Below, piece after piece: positions 7,042-14,918 of a stretch of DNA of 38,064 bases. This stretch comes from Kiritimatiellia bacterium. Lineage in GTDB: Bacteria > Verrucomicrobiota > Kiritimatiellia > RFP12 > UBA1067. Below the pieces are notes generated by a model that saw only the letters and a list, made by a program, of their open reading frames with translations, ran no database searches and was not told the origin of the DNA. The DNA lies in contig JAGCVN010000041.1 in assembly GCA_017962315.1 (NCBI GenBank), forward strand, positions 1 through 38,064, given 5' to 3'. Both the position numbers and the translations under genes were made by a program. Position 1 is the stretch's first letter. Every line of letters starts with the position of its first letter.

Positions 7042-7117
7042 CGGACCATAGCTCAGTTGGTAGAGCACGGCACTTTTAATGCTGGGGTCGAGGGTCCGAG
7101 TCCCTCTGGTCCGACCA
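7042..7117 (+). tRNA. tRNA-Lys (anticodon TTT)
   Basis: The acceptor stem CGGACCA pairs with TGGTCCG. The D arm is GCTC...GAGC. The anticodon stem CGGCA/TGCTG encloses CTTTTAA with anticodon TTT, and the T arm is GAGGG-TCCGAGT-CCCTC. The encoded 3' end is ACCA. It is co-transcribed with tRNA-Pro, 22 bases downstream. Confidence 0.95.
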
Positions 7118-7139
7118 TTTGTTTCGCAGATTACCCCAT

Positions 7140-7216
7140 CGGGGCGTAGCGCAGCCTGGTAGCGCGTTTGCTTGGGGTGCAAAAGGTCTCGGGTTCAAAT
7201 CCCGACGCCCCGACCA
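7140..7216 (+). tRNA. tRNA-Pro (anticodon GGG)
   Basis: The acceptor stem CGGGGCG pairs with CGCCCCG. The anticodon stem TTTGC/GCAAA encloses TTGGGGT with anticodon GGG, and the T arm is TCGGG-TTCAAAT-CCCGA. The encoded 3' end is ACCA. Part of its 3' end is duplicated at 7445-7459, which marks it as a possible integration target. Confidence 0.95.
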
Positions 7217-7271
7217 TCTTCAAACGGTACTAAGAGAATCTCTCCTTATTACCGTGTAATACGAACCTCAG

Positions 7272-7297
7272 AAAACCCCAAGTAATTTGGGGTTTTT
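7272..7297 (+). terminator. intrinsic terminator of the tRNA unit
   Basis: AAAACCCCAA and TTGGGGTTTT form a 10-bp stem around GTAAT, and the right arm runs into a T5 tract. Confidence 0.85.
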
Positions 7298-7313
7298 CGC
7301 TTATCAGAGGTTT

Positions 7314-7355
7314 CCCGCCGTATCTATCTTCGGCGGGAGAGACACAAAATCTCTC
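7314..7355. other. two adjacent hairpins downstream of the tRNA terminator
   Basis: CCCGCCG/CGGCGGG (7314-7337, 10-base loop) is followed directly by GAGAGA/TCTCTC (7337-7355). No gene is attached to them. They could be part of a leader or of a recombination site; I see no T run. Confidence 0.3.
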
Positions 7356-7388
7356 CTCAATTCTCCGCACCATCCGAAATCCTCTCTG

Positions 7389-7476
7389 CGTATGTTGTAG
7401 CCCCTACAAGATACGCTTCGCCCTTGTTTTACAGGGGTTTCGTGAAATCCGACGCCCCGGAAAACGTATGTTGTAG
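7389..7476. repeat. att-like region: inverted and direct 12-bp repeats plus partial tRNA-Pro 3' end
   Basis: CGTATGTTGTAG (7389-7400) is followed after CCC by its near-inverted copy CTACAAGATACG (7404-7415). The first 12 bases recur exactly at 7465-7476. Between them, AAATCCGACGCCCCG (7445-7459) matches the 3' end of tRNA-Pro (7197-7212) except for one missing base. Duplicated tRNA ends and short inverted arms are typical of tyrosine-recombinase attachment sites. No integrase gene is visible in the window, so this may be a leftover. Confidence 0.5.
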
Positions 7477-7513
7477 GACTTTATCGTAGAGAGCCGTGTG
7501 CAAGGCAACACAC

Positions 7514-7594
7514 ATGAAAAGCGTAAAAACCGCCTACCACTACAACCTGCGCGGCAATAAGTATATGCAGGAACCCGAAGGAGCCTACACATGA
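7514..7594 (+). CDS. possible 26-residue small protein
   Basis: The reading frame is ATG 7514 to TGA 7594, product MKSVKTAYHYNLRGNKYMQE followed by PEGAYT. Its stop overlaps the next small gene by four bases (ATGA), which argues for real, coupled translation. The start has only a weak AAGG nearby, nine bases upstream. No family is recognised; it may be the scrap of a gene broken by the nearby insertion sequence. Confidence 0.35.
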   Translation: MKSVKTAYHYNLRGNKYMQEPEGAYT

Positions 7595-7689
7595 CAAACT
7601 CGACCGCACAGACGCTGACCGCCCTCGCCCTGCTTCTCAAGGGCGTGATGGCTCGTATAAATCCTAATCTTTGGACTGGATATATGTGA
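7591..7689 (+). CDS. possible 32-residue small protein, likely truncated
   Basis: ATG at 7591 has a strong GAAGGAG seven bases upstream and overlaps the preceding small gene. The product starts MTNSTAQTLTALALLLKG and ends INPNLWTGYM. The frame loses its character about 40 bases before the left end of the IS element, and base composition turns AT-rich there, so the natural C-terminus may have been lost. No function can be assigned. Confidence 0.35.
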   Translation: MTNSTAQTLTALALLLKGVMARINPNLWTGYM

Positions 7690-7755
7690 AACAGTATGGC
7701 TATATAGTGTCAGCCCATTAAATCTAAAATATTAAAATCCAGCAATTCCACTTGA

Positions 7756-7817
7756 TTTCCGTGCGGAAATTTGCATACTACGTGCAGATAAAACTGAGGG
7801 GGATGCCCGAAATCCCC
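7756..7817 (+). promoter_or_regulatory. two leader hairpins upstream of the transposase start
   Basis: TTTCCG/CGGAAA (near 7757-7770) and GGGGAT/ATCCCC (7799-7804 with 7812-7817) form hairpins between the IS end and the transposase RBS. Such leaders in insertion sequences can limit transposase expression from read-through transcription; that role here is inferred. Confidence 0.4.
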
Positions 7818-7838
7818 GCACATAGAAGGAATTTTGGC

Positions 7839-9281
7839 ATGTACAAGGCGGAAAAATCGGTCCAGATGACCTTCGAGGACTTCAACCAGTCCTACGGCAT
7901 GAAGCTCAACGTCAAAGACGAGTGGATTGTTGTCGCCAACAGCATCAACTGGGCCGCCGTCGAAGAGAAGTACATGGAGTTCTTTCCTTCGAAGCGCGGT
8001 CGCCCCGCCCTGAACGCCCGGATGGCGCTCGGAGCGCTGATCATACAGCACAAGGCGAAGCTCAGCGACCGCAACCTCGTCAAGGAGGTTGCCCGCAACC
8101 CCTACTACCAGTACTTCCTCGGGCTGGAGCGCTTCCAGACGAAGTGCCCGTCTGGACACGGTGTGCTTCCTGAACTGCGCAAGCGTTTCGGGATGGGCTT
8201 CATCAATGAAATCAACGAGGTCGTGATCAGGAATGCGAAACCTACTCCCGAACACGCAGACGACAGGGATGAAAAACCGTCTGCGAACGGGAATCTCGGC
8301 ACGATGATTCTGGACGCGACCTGCCCGCCGTCGAACATACGCTTCCCGCAGGACTCCTCTCTCCTGGACGAAGCCCGGGAAAAGCTGGACGGCATGATCG
8401 ACAAGCTCCACGCGATGGTCGAGGAGCCGCGCCGTCCTCGCACCTACCGCAAGGTCCTGCGCAAGGCGTATCTCGCGATGGCCAAGGCGAAGAAGCGTCC
8501 AGCGAAGAAGATGCGTTCGCTCGTGCGCGTCATGCTGTGCGCGGTGAAGCGGAACATGGCCTTTGTCGACGACTATCTCGCGAAGGGCCTGATTCTGGCG
8601 GACAAGCGCGACGTCTGGAATCTCGACGCGATACGCAGGCTGTACGCCCAGCAGAAGGAGATGTTCGACGAGAAGAAGCACAGGGGCGCGGATCGCATCG
8701 TCAGCATCGCGCAGCCGTTCGTCCGTCCGATCGTGCGCGGCAAGGCGAAGACGCCGGTGGAGTTCGGCGCGAAGTACGACGTGAGCGTTGACGAGAACGG
8801 ATATGCGCGACTGGAGAAGGCGTCGTTCGACGCGTATAACGAATGCACCGTCCTCAAGGGCGCGGTCGAGGGCTACAGGGAGCGGACGGGGCGCTATCCC
8901 AAGCGCGTTTTGGTCGATCAGGTGTACAGGACGAAGGAAAACAGGGCGTACTGCGAGGAGCGTGGCATCGAGATGTCGGGCCGGAAGTCCGGCAGGCCGC
9001 CAGAGGATGAAAAGAGGCGGCGCAAGGCAGAGCGTGCGGAGCGGAAGAACGACGTCGACCGCATCGAGGTCGAGCGCTTCTTCAGCCGCGACAAGCGCTG
9101 CTTCGGCGCGGGCCTGATCATGACGAAGCTGTCGAACACCACGCTCGGCAGCATCGCGCTCTCAGTCCTGGTGGCGAACCTGTTCGGCGCGGGGCTTCCT
9201 TTTTTTGTCTTTTATATCGTGGACGCGCCGGAGGGCTGCGCATCGTTCGATCTCGTGGAGGTGGAAGACGATGCCGCGTAG
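7839..9281 (+). CDS. IS1182-family DDE transposase
   Basis: ATG at 7839 was chosen because AAGGA lies just upstream; in-frame upstream ATG codons lack such a site. The 480 residues follow the IS1182 plan. The N-terminal region contains KRGRPALNARMALGALIIQH and RNPYYQYFLGL. The first catalytic aspartate is in MILDATCPPSNIRFPQD, the second probably in RVLVDQVYRTKENRAYC. The distal acidic residue is in DVDRIEVERFFSRDKRCFGAGL, and NTTLGSIALSVLVANL follows near the end. The frame is uninterrupted and the inverted repeats are present, so the enzyme could be active. The end is unusually acidic and runs into the right terminal region. Confidence 0.88.
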   Translation: MYKAEKSVQMTFEDFNQSYGMKLNVKDEWIVVANSINWAAVEEKYMEFFPSKRGRPALNARMALGALIIQHKAKLSDRNLVKEVARNPYYQYFLGLERFQTKCPSGHGVLPELRKRFGMGFINEINEVVIRNAKPTPEHADDRDEKPSANGNLGTMILDATCPPSNIRFPQDSSLLDEAREKLDGMIDKLHAMVEEPRRPRTYRKVLRKAYLAMAKAKKRPAKKMRSLVRVMLCAVKRNMAFVDDYLAKGLILADKRDVWNLDAIRRLYAQQKEMFDEKKHRGADRIVSIAQPFVRPIVRGKAKTPVEFGAKYDVSVDENGYARLEKASFDAYNECTVLKGAVEGYRERTGRYPKRVLVDQVYRTKENRAYCEERGIEMSGRKSGRPPEDEKRRRKAERAERKNDVDRIEVERFFSRDKRCFGAGLIMTKLSNTTLGSIALSVLVANLFGAGLPFFVFYIVDAPEGCASFDLVEVEDDAA

Positions 9282-9396
9282 AACAACGACTCCGGGCGAG
9301 CGTTACGCCGTGGCGGCATCCTCGCCGGCGGGAAGTCTGCGTCCGTTCGAAAATCAAGCCTTTGATGGGCAGGCACTATTTAAAGTTCCATTGACA

Positions 9397-9708
9397 ATGG
9401 TTGATGGTTCAAATAAACTTTTCGATTTTTTTGAGATGTATAAGATAAGGCAGTCCAGATTACGGCGAATACTGTCACGGCTGACTCCGCAACCAGACCC
9501 TGCAAATCCTTTACAGATGATAATACAAGATTATTCGGATGCCGAGGATGATTTTGAAAGTGTAAGGAAGAGTTCCCAATCAGATGTCCCAAAGTTGACA
9601 CCATTACAGGAACAATCTACAGTTTCCGATTATGTTAGATTCATTGTCGAGTATGATACGATGTGCCGCCAGATTGACCGGTTGCGTGTAACGTCAGTAC
9701 TGGGGTGA
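9397..9708 (+). pseudogene. 3' part of an AT-rich hypothetical gene cut by the IS
   Basis: The frame is open from inside the right IS end to TGA at 9708. The first ATG beyond the IS is at 9397, without a ribosome binding site, so the true start has probably been lost. The 103 residues are hydrophilic (NKLFDFFEMYKIRQSRLRRI, later DYSDAEDDFESVRK and YVRFIVEYDTMCRQIDRL). Base composition is clearly more AT-rich than that of the neighbours, a sign of foreign origin. No family is recognised. Confidence 0.45.
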
Positions 9709-9756
9709 AATCTCCAATTTTAAAAGAGAGACGACACGCTGTATAAAACTAGATTT

Positions 9757-9764
9757 GCTATAAT
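9757..9764 (+). promoter_or_regulatory. extended -10 promoter element
   Basis: TGCTATAAT combines TGn with a perfect -10 (9759-9764), 21 bases before the ATG at 9786. No -35 is recognisable. It would drive the remains of the restriction-modification locus. Confidence 0.5.
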
Positions 9765-9785
9765 ACCCTCACGAAGGTACCAGCC

Positions 9786-9890
9786 ATGAAACGAACGCTG
9801 AACACGACAATTAACCGCTCGAAGAACGAGAAGAACGACGAGCACTACACCCAGCTCGCCGACATCCAGAAATCGGGGGATGCAATATGA
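9786..9890 (+). pseudogene. N-terminal fragment of an M.EcoRI-type adenine methyltransferase
   Basis: A 34-residue frame begins MKRTLNTTINRSKNEKNDEH and continues YTQLADIQKSGDAI, then stops. The stretch N-x(2)-A/S-K-x-x-K-N-D-E-x-Y-T-Q is the characteristic opening of EcoRI-type adenine-specific methyltransferases (usually KNDEFYTQ...DIE). Here the phenylalanine is histidine. After the DIQ the similarity ends and the next gene begins with a 4-bp ATGA overlap. This looks like a deletion junction that joined the start of one methyltransferase to another. It keeps a promoter, so a short peptide may still be made. Confidence 0.6.
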
Positions 9891-12200
9891 ACTCATGGAA
9901 TGAAATCAGCAAGGACGCAACGGCGTTCTAGAAACGCTGGGAGGACGCCTACGACGAGAAGAGCCAGGCGCAGAGCTTCCTGAAGGAGTTCTTCGTAGTG
10001 TTCGGCGTCGACACTGTGGTGTTCAACGCATTCGAGCACCGCGTCAAGTTCACGGACGGTTCGCAGGGCTACGCCGACTGCTTCTGGTAGGGTACTATCC
10101 TCGTGGAAATGAAGTCTGCGGGAAAGGATCTCGACTCCGCCTACCACCAAGCTATGGAATACGTGCGCACGCTGCCGCCCGTCGACTATCCCCACGCAGT
10201 CGTCGTCTCGGACTTCCAGCGCTTCCGCTTCTACAACCTCGAAAAGGACAACGCGCTCACGAATTCACCCTGAAGGACCTACAAAAGTACGTGACACTCT
10301 TCGGCTACATGATCGGCGCAGACGAGGGCGGTGAAATACGCGAGCAGGTTCCCGTGAACCGTAAGGCCGCCGAGAAGATGGTGCGTCTCCACGACGCGAT
10401 GAAGGCCGTCGGCTACACGGGGTACCCGATCGAAGTCTATCTCGTGCGGCTTCTCTTCTGCCTCTTTGCCGAGGACACGGGCATCTTCAAGCCGGAGCAA
10501 CTATCGCATTTTATAAAAGGTGATAGTTCCCCAAACGGGCACGATCTCGCGGAAAAGCTGGCGTCGCTGTTCCAGACGCTGAACACGCCGCCGGGACGGA
10601 AGCTCTCCATACTTGACGAATCGCTGGCGGCGTTTCCCTACGTGAACGGCGAGCTTTTCGCGGAATCTCTGCCGATGGCCGCGTTCTCCGCTGAGATGCG
10701 CAAGGCGCTTCTCGACTGCGGCGCGTTCGACCGGTCGAAAATCTCCCCCGCCATCTTCGGCGCGATGTTCCAGGGCGTGATGGACGAGAAGGCCCGTCAC
10801 GACCTCGGCGCGCACTACACGAGCGAGAAGAACATCCTGAAGCTCATCCGCCCGCTCTTTCGCGATGCGCTCCGCGCCGAGTTCAACGCGATTTTCGGCT
10901 TGCAGGGAAAGGCAAAGGGGGCACGGCTCAAGGCGTTCCACGAGAAGATCGCCGCGCTCACGTTCCTCGACCCCGCCTGCGGGTGCGGCAAGTTCCTCCT
11001 CATCGCCTACCGCGAGCTGTACCACCTCGAGATGGACGTGCTGGAGGAGTTGCACCGGGACGTCCCCGGACAGTTCCTCGACGTTTCCCAGCTCTGCGAG
11101 GTCAGTGTATCGCAGTTCCACGGAATCGAGATCGAACCGTTCGCCGCCGAAATCGCCAAAGTCGCGCTCTGGCTCATGGACCACCTCTGCAACATGGAGG
11201 AGGCCAACCGCTTCGGACAGTACTTCGACCACATCCCGATCAAGGACTCGCCGCACATTGTCTACGCGAACGCGCTCACGACCGACTGGCCGCGCACGGA
11301 CTACATCCTCGGCAATCCGCCGTATTGGGGGTTTACGTGGCAGAGTGTCGAGCAAAAGGCGGACATGTGCAAACTTTTCCCGAAAACCAAGAATCTCGAT
11401 TTCGTCTGCGGGTGGTACAAGAAGGCTAGCGACCTCATTCAAGGCACTGCAACCCAATGTGCATTCGTCTCGACAAATTCCATCACGCAGGGCGAGCAGG
11501 TTGCGTTACTGTGGCCGAATCTGAATGTGGAAATCGACTTCGCATACCGTACCTTCAAGTGGCACAACGAGGCAAAAGGCAACGCCGCCGTCCATTGCGT
11601 AATCATCGGATTCCATGCAAGACCATTTACAACTCCGACGGCATGGCGATTTCTGCAAAGCATATCAACGGCTATCTCGTCGATGCCGATGATGTGTATG
11701 CGACAAGTTCCAACAAGCCTGTTGACGAATTCGTACTTCGCATGATAAACGGCAACAAACCAGTTGACGGTGGTGCGCTCATCATTGAGGGTACGGACTA
11801 TGCGCAGTTCATCGCCGCAGAGCCGAAAGAAATTCCGTACATCAAGAGGCTTGCCGGATCCCGCGAACTCATCAACCGTATTCCCAGGTAGTGCCTTTGG
11901 CTGAAGGACATATCGTCTGTTGTGCTTCGGGAAATGCCGATTGTGATGGAGCGCGTGAAGTGTTGCAGGGCGGCGCGGCTTGCAAGGAAAGCCCTTGCGG
12001 CGCGGAAACTGACGGACACCCCGACGCTTTTCCGCGAAACCAACAATCCAAAATCCGCCATCGTCATACCAGAAGTCTCCTCCGAAGCGAGACGCTACAT
12101 TCCGATGGATTTCATCGACGATTCAATGATCTGCACGAACAAGATTCAAATGATTCCCGACGCCACGCACTATCATTTCGGTGTTCTCACGTCGCAATAG
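9887..12200 (+). pseudogene. decayed MmeI-family (type IIG) DNA methyltransferase
   Basis: Reading through defects gives a protein of about 770 residues. An endonuclease-like N-terminus (QSFLKEFFVVFGVD, VEMKSAGKDLDSAYHQ) precedes a helical spacer and motif I FLDPACGCGKF (about 10966-10998), then the target-base motif NPPY (11308-11319). A C-terminal region follows (IPR-stop-CLWLKD, DATHYHFGVLTS). Damage: in-frame TAG at 9929, 10088 and 11889, and single-base deletions near 10268 and 11625. After GVLTS the homologous end is replaced by an IS4 remnant. The family combines restriction and modification, so with the core destroyed neither activity is expected. All three nonsense codons are amber. 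A fragment from 10291 to 11745 could be made but would lack the recognition region. Confidence 0.85.
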
Positions 12201-12830
12201 CCAGACGCTCGAAACCCGGCAAATACGGCATTCTCTCGCCGGGGGGCGGTCTGCTTTGGCTGGGCGCCATGCAATAGAAGTTGAGCACCGCCTCAAGGGA
12301 CCGCTTCAGCCAGATCATGTTCTTGATTATCGCCGCGAATCGTGTATACGAGGAAACCACCTTGTTCTTCCATTTGATGTAGCGCAGGACGAGATGCGTC
12401 AGCATCGCCGCCCATATCTGCCATTCGACAGCGTTCTGGTTCTCGCCGAAGAACGACTGGAGCTGGAGGAGCCGCTTGAGCTTCTTGAAGAGGAACTCCC
12501 CCGCCCATCTTGCCTTGTACAGCCCTTGACCGTGGACGCGCTCCACTCGAAGTTGTTCGTGTAGAACTCCGTCTCTCGCATTTTCCCCTTGACCTCGACA
12601 AGGGCCTTGACGCGGCGCAACATCTGGGGATAGTCTTTCCTTGTCGCCACGCCGGTCAGCCGTATCGTCTCGTCGGAGACGATCCCTTCCGGCAGTTTCT
12701 TCCGGAGCGCACACTTCACGACTCTGTATCTGGTCGGTTTCTTTTCCCGGATCACGAAGAACACCCCGCGAAGCGTCTGGCGGTTTGCCTTGAATAGACG
12801 AATCGCCGGATTCGCTTGAATAGGCGTTGC
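12193..12830 (-). pseudogene. IS4-family transposase remnant
   Basis: On the minus strand, two frames joined by a one-base deletion near 12530 encode the second half of an IS4-type transposase. The first gives RGVFFVIREKK, SDETIRLTGV, DYPQMLRRV and FYTNNFEWSAS. The second gives LYKARWAGEFLFKKLKRLLQ, SFFGENQNAVEWQIWAAMLT and a C-terminal YLPGF. The signature Y-x-x-R-W-x-x-E-x-x-F-K-x-L-K is present with the catalytic glutamate (GEF). The N-terminal half with the two aspartates is missing, and no inverted repeats were found. One end abuts the truncated methyltransferase at about 12195; the other ends near the promoter of the nitroreductase gene. It cannot be active. Confidence 0.8.
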
Positions 12831-12855
12831 CTTCCGACGGAGGACGGTGTATACT
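12827..12855 (+). promoter_or_regulatory. promoter of the nitroreductase gene at the edge of the IS4 remnant
   Basis: TTGCCT (12827-12832), a 17-base spacer and TATACT (12850-12855). It would give a leader of about 115 bases before the ATG at 12976. It sits at the border of the transposase homology, so it may have arrived with or been built by the insertion. Confidence 0.5.
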
Positions 12856-12975
12856 ATCGCTGTTGTTTTTGGGGTGCCCATTACTTCGACGACGAAATCG
12901 ACTGCCGCAGATTCCGCGTCCTGATCCGACAGCGCGAACGATGATTGACTCTTGGATAACAGAAAGGAAATCACC

Positions 12976-13632
12976 ATGAACGATTCACTAACCAGGCGTT
13001 GCTTCTTGGGGAGCACATCTACAGCAACATTCCTGCTGGCCGCGGGATGCTCGGACGGTGCGAAGGAGAACCACGGATCGGATAAGGAGAAGAACGGCAT
13101 GGCCTATTCGGAACTGATCGAGGCGCGCAGAAGCGTCCGCCGATACGCGAAGAGCGAAATCTCAAAGGGTGAAATCGAGAGGATTGTTGCCGACGCGCTT
13201 AATGCGCCCAGCTGGAAGAACAGTGAGACGACGCGCTACTATGCGGCAATCGGGGAGAATACAAGGGAACGCCTGAGAAAAGACGCACTCCCCGGCTACA
13301 ATGCGGCCAATTCCGCAAACGCCGCCGCGCTTGTCGCCGTGACGTTCGTGCAGGGGGAGAGCGGCTTTAACGGCGGCAGCCCCGCAAATGAACTAGGGAA
13401 TATGTGGGGGGCGTATGACTGCGGCCTTGCGTCGTCGTATTTCATCCTTGCCGCGAAAAACAGGCGCTGGGATACGCTTATCATGGGGATCCGCGACGCG
13501 GCCAGGGTGAAAGAAATCCTCGGAATCCCGGCCGGAGAAACCCTCATGTCGGTCATCGCCGTCGGTAAGGCGGAATCGAAACCCGTTAAGGTTCCCCGCA
13601 GGCCGGTTGCCGACGTGTTGAAGACGGTGTGA
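12976..13632 (+). CDS. Tat-exported lipoprotein nitroreductase
   Basis: ATG at 12976 follows AAAGGAAA. The 218-residue product opens with a twin-arginine signal and lipobox: TRRCFLG (6-12), then LAAGC with Cys25 as lipidation site. From about residue 45 it matches the nitroreductase family. LIEARRSVRRYAKSEIS provides the FMN phosphate-binding arginines, ALNAPSWKNSETTRYY follows, GLASSYFILAAKNR covers the middle, and a C-terminal GIPAGETLMSVIAVGKAE is present. It should be an FMN enzyme reducing quinones, nitro or similar compounds, held at the outer face of a membrane. Tat export fits a protein folded with its cofactor. The next gene, 27 bases downstream, is another probable flavin protein, so the two may form an operon for redox chemistry outside the cytoplasm. 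Confidence 0.85.
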   Translation: MNDSLTRRCFLGSTSTATFLLAAGCSDGAKENHGSDKEKNGMAYSELIEARRSVRRYAKSEISKGEIERIVADALNAPSWKNSETTRYYAAIGENTRERLRKDALPGYNAANSANAAALVAVTFVQGESGFNGGSPANELGNMWGAYDCGLASSYFILAAKNRRWDTLIMGIRDAARVKEILGIPAGETLMSVIAVGKAESKPVKVPRRPVADVLKTV

Positions 13633-13659
13633 GAATCATTTGTGAAAGGAGCCACTTAC

Positions 13660-14628
13660 ATGAACCCAACAACCGGTATCGTCGTTGCGCTTGTCGGTGC
13701 GATGACGTTTGCAGGCCCCCTGTCCGCCGCCGATGGCACGGCACGGAATGACGCGCGGGCAATCCATCAGCGCATCGATCGTCTTCTTGCCGCACCGAAA
13801 GCATTCTTTCTCGCCACCGCTGACGGCGACCAGCCGAAGTTGCGCCCGCTCGGTGCGCATCACGTCGTTGACGGAAAGGTGTGGCTCGGAGTGGGCGAAT
13901 TCAAGAACGTCTATCGCCAGCTTGCCGCGAATCCAAAATGCGAGCTGGTCGCGCTTCAGCCGGAAGGCGGCAAATGGCTGCGTTGGACAGGCCGCGCCGT
14001 CTTTGCCGATGGCGCGGAACGCGAACGACTCGAAGAGGTGTTTCTCACGGCCTCTCCAGGACTCCGGCGAATCTACGACAAGTCGCCCGGAAAGCGCATG
14101 ATGTGCTTTACGCTCGCCGATTCCCGCGCCGAACTCATCCCCATGATGCCGCCCGGCGAAGTCATTTTGAATGAGGCGAAAACCATGCCGGAAGCTGACA
14201 AGAAGAAGTCGGCGGAGCGAAACCGCGAGGCGATGCGCCTGTTCGAGAAATGCATCAATACAAATGACCTTGAACTCGGCAAGAAGCTTATTTCCCAAAA
14301 AGCCGCGTTCAAGACCCCGGTCTCTCCCGATCCCTTGTATGGCGCAGAGGGTTATTTGAGCGTCGTCTCGATGATGCGGGCGAGTTTCCCGGATATACAG
14401 TGGAAGCTCATGGACATGGTCGCAGACGAGAACACGGTTGCGGTGCACTGGACTTGCTCCGGCACGTTTACAGGCTCGCAGCCGTTCGTAGGCATCCAGC
14501 CCAACGGGCGGAAGTTCTCGACGACCGTCATGAACTTCTACAAGTTCGACAACAACGGCCTGATTATCGATGACATCGCCGGCGTCGGCATCGCCGGAAT
14601 TCTCAAGGGAATAGGTACCGCGCCATGA
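13660..14628 (+). CDS. secreted PNPOx-like flavin protein fused to a SnoaL-like domain
   Basis: ATG at 13660 follows AAAGGAG by eight bases; the frame could start 18 bases earlier but without a site. The 322 residues begin with a signal peptide (about 1-24, ending LSAADG). Residues about 30-165 resemble the pyridoxamine 5'-phosphate oxidase-like split barrel: AAPKAFFLATADGDQPKLRP, LGVGEFKNVYRQLAANPKCE and WTGRAVFADG. Residues about 180-322 resemble SnoaL-like polyketide cyclases: NREAMRLFEKCINTNDLEL, FPDIQWKLMDMVADENTVAV and FSTTVMNFYKFDNNGLIID. Each half is common; together with a signal peptide they are unusual. A substrate-binding pocket combined with an FMN or F420-like cofactor site would suit reduction of an aromatic compound, but the substrate is unknown. 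It sits 27 bases after the nitroreductase gene. Confidence 0.75.
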   Translation: MNPTTGIVVALVGAMTFAGPLSAADGTARNDARAIHQRIDRLLAAPKAFFLATADGDQPKLRPLGAHHVVDGKVWLGVGEFKNVYRQLAANPKCELVALQPEGGKWLRWTGRAVFADGAERERLEEVFLTASPGLRRIYDKSPGKRMMCFTLADSRAELIPMMPPGEVILNEAKTMPEADKKKSAERNREAMRLFEKCINTNDLELGKKLISQKAAFKTPVSPDPLYGAEGYLSVVSMMRASFPDIQWKLMDMVADENTVAVHWTCSGTFTGSQPFVGIQPNGRKFSTTVMNFYKFDNNGLIIDDIAGVGIAGILKGIGTAP

Positions 14629-14690
14629 TGCAAATCGTGTCCCGTTTTATGACTAGGTTGACCCTTCCTTTTTGAAGTCAAAGCGGCAAC

Positions 14691-14918
14691 GTGCCAAAGG
14701 TGGGCGACCTTGAAGACTTGCCGTATGCCATAAAGGCCACGAAAACGGACGCCGACGGCGTGACGCGGTACAAATACCCGCGCGGCACGACACCCGACCC
14801 GACCGATCCGCCACGCGGGACGCAGCGCGAATACCACCTGCCGACCGGCCACGGCCAGACGAAGGTGTTCGTTTACATCCAAGGAGGGCACATCAATGGA
14901 TGGCACGTCGAGCAATAA
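14691..14918 (+). CDS. possible 75-residue hypothetical protein (GTG start) or fragment
   Basis: The frame is open after TGA at 14673-14675. The first start codon is GTG at 14691, without a ribosome binding site. The residues have the composition of a real, soluble protein: LEDLPYAIKATKTDADGVTR, then TPDPTDPPRGTQREYH, then VFVYIQGGHINGWHVEQ. I know no family. The lack of a start signal suggests the end piece of a larger gene. Confidence 0.35.
   Translation: MPKVGDLEDLPYAIKATKTDADGVTRYKYPRGTTPDPTDPPRGTQREYHLPTGHGQTKVFVYIQGGHINGWHVEQ

Larger units (their letters stand above)
7704..9379 (+). mobile_element. IS1182-type insertion sequence, 1676 bp
   Basis: The imperfect terminal inverted repeats are 7704-7722 (ATAGTGTCAGCCCATTAAA) and 9361-9379 (reverse complement ATAGTGCCTGCCCATCAAA), identical at 16 of 19 positions. 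One full-length transposase gene lies between them. No convincing target-site duplication is visible, so the element may have lost its flanks by recombination. It splits an older AT-rich gene, of which the end survives at 9397-9708. Confidence 0.75.

Noticed and set aside
7700..9384. Target-site duplication flanking the IS1182-type element
   Set aside because: The flanking bases (TATA on the left, TTTA on the right) are only similar, not identical.
9929..11891. Genuine amber recoding (TAG as sense) in this organism
   Set aside because: TAG clearly ends several intact genes in the window, and the same pseudogene has frameshifts, so decay is simpler. It is kept only as a low-level question in the findings.
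9887..12200. Functional restriction-modification system
   Set aside because: Three stops, two frameshifts and loss of the C-terminal recognition region by an IS remnant rule out a working enzyme.
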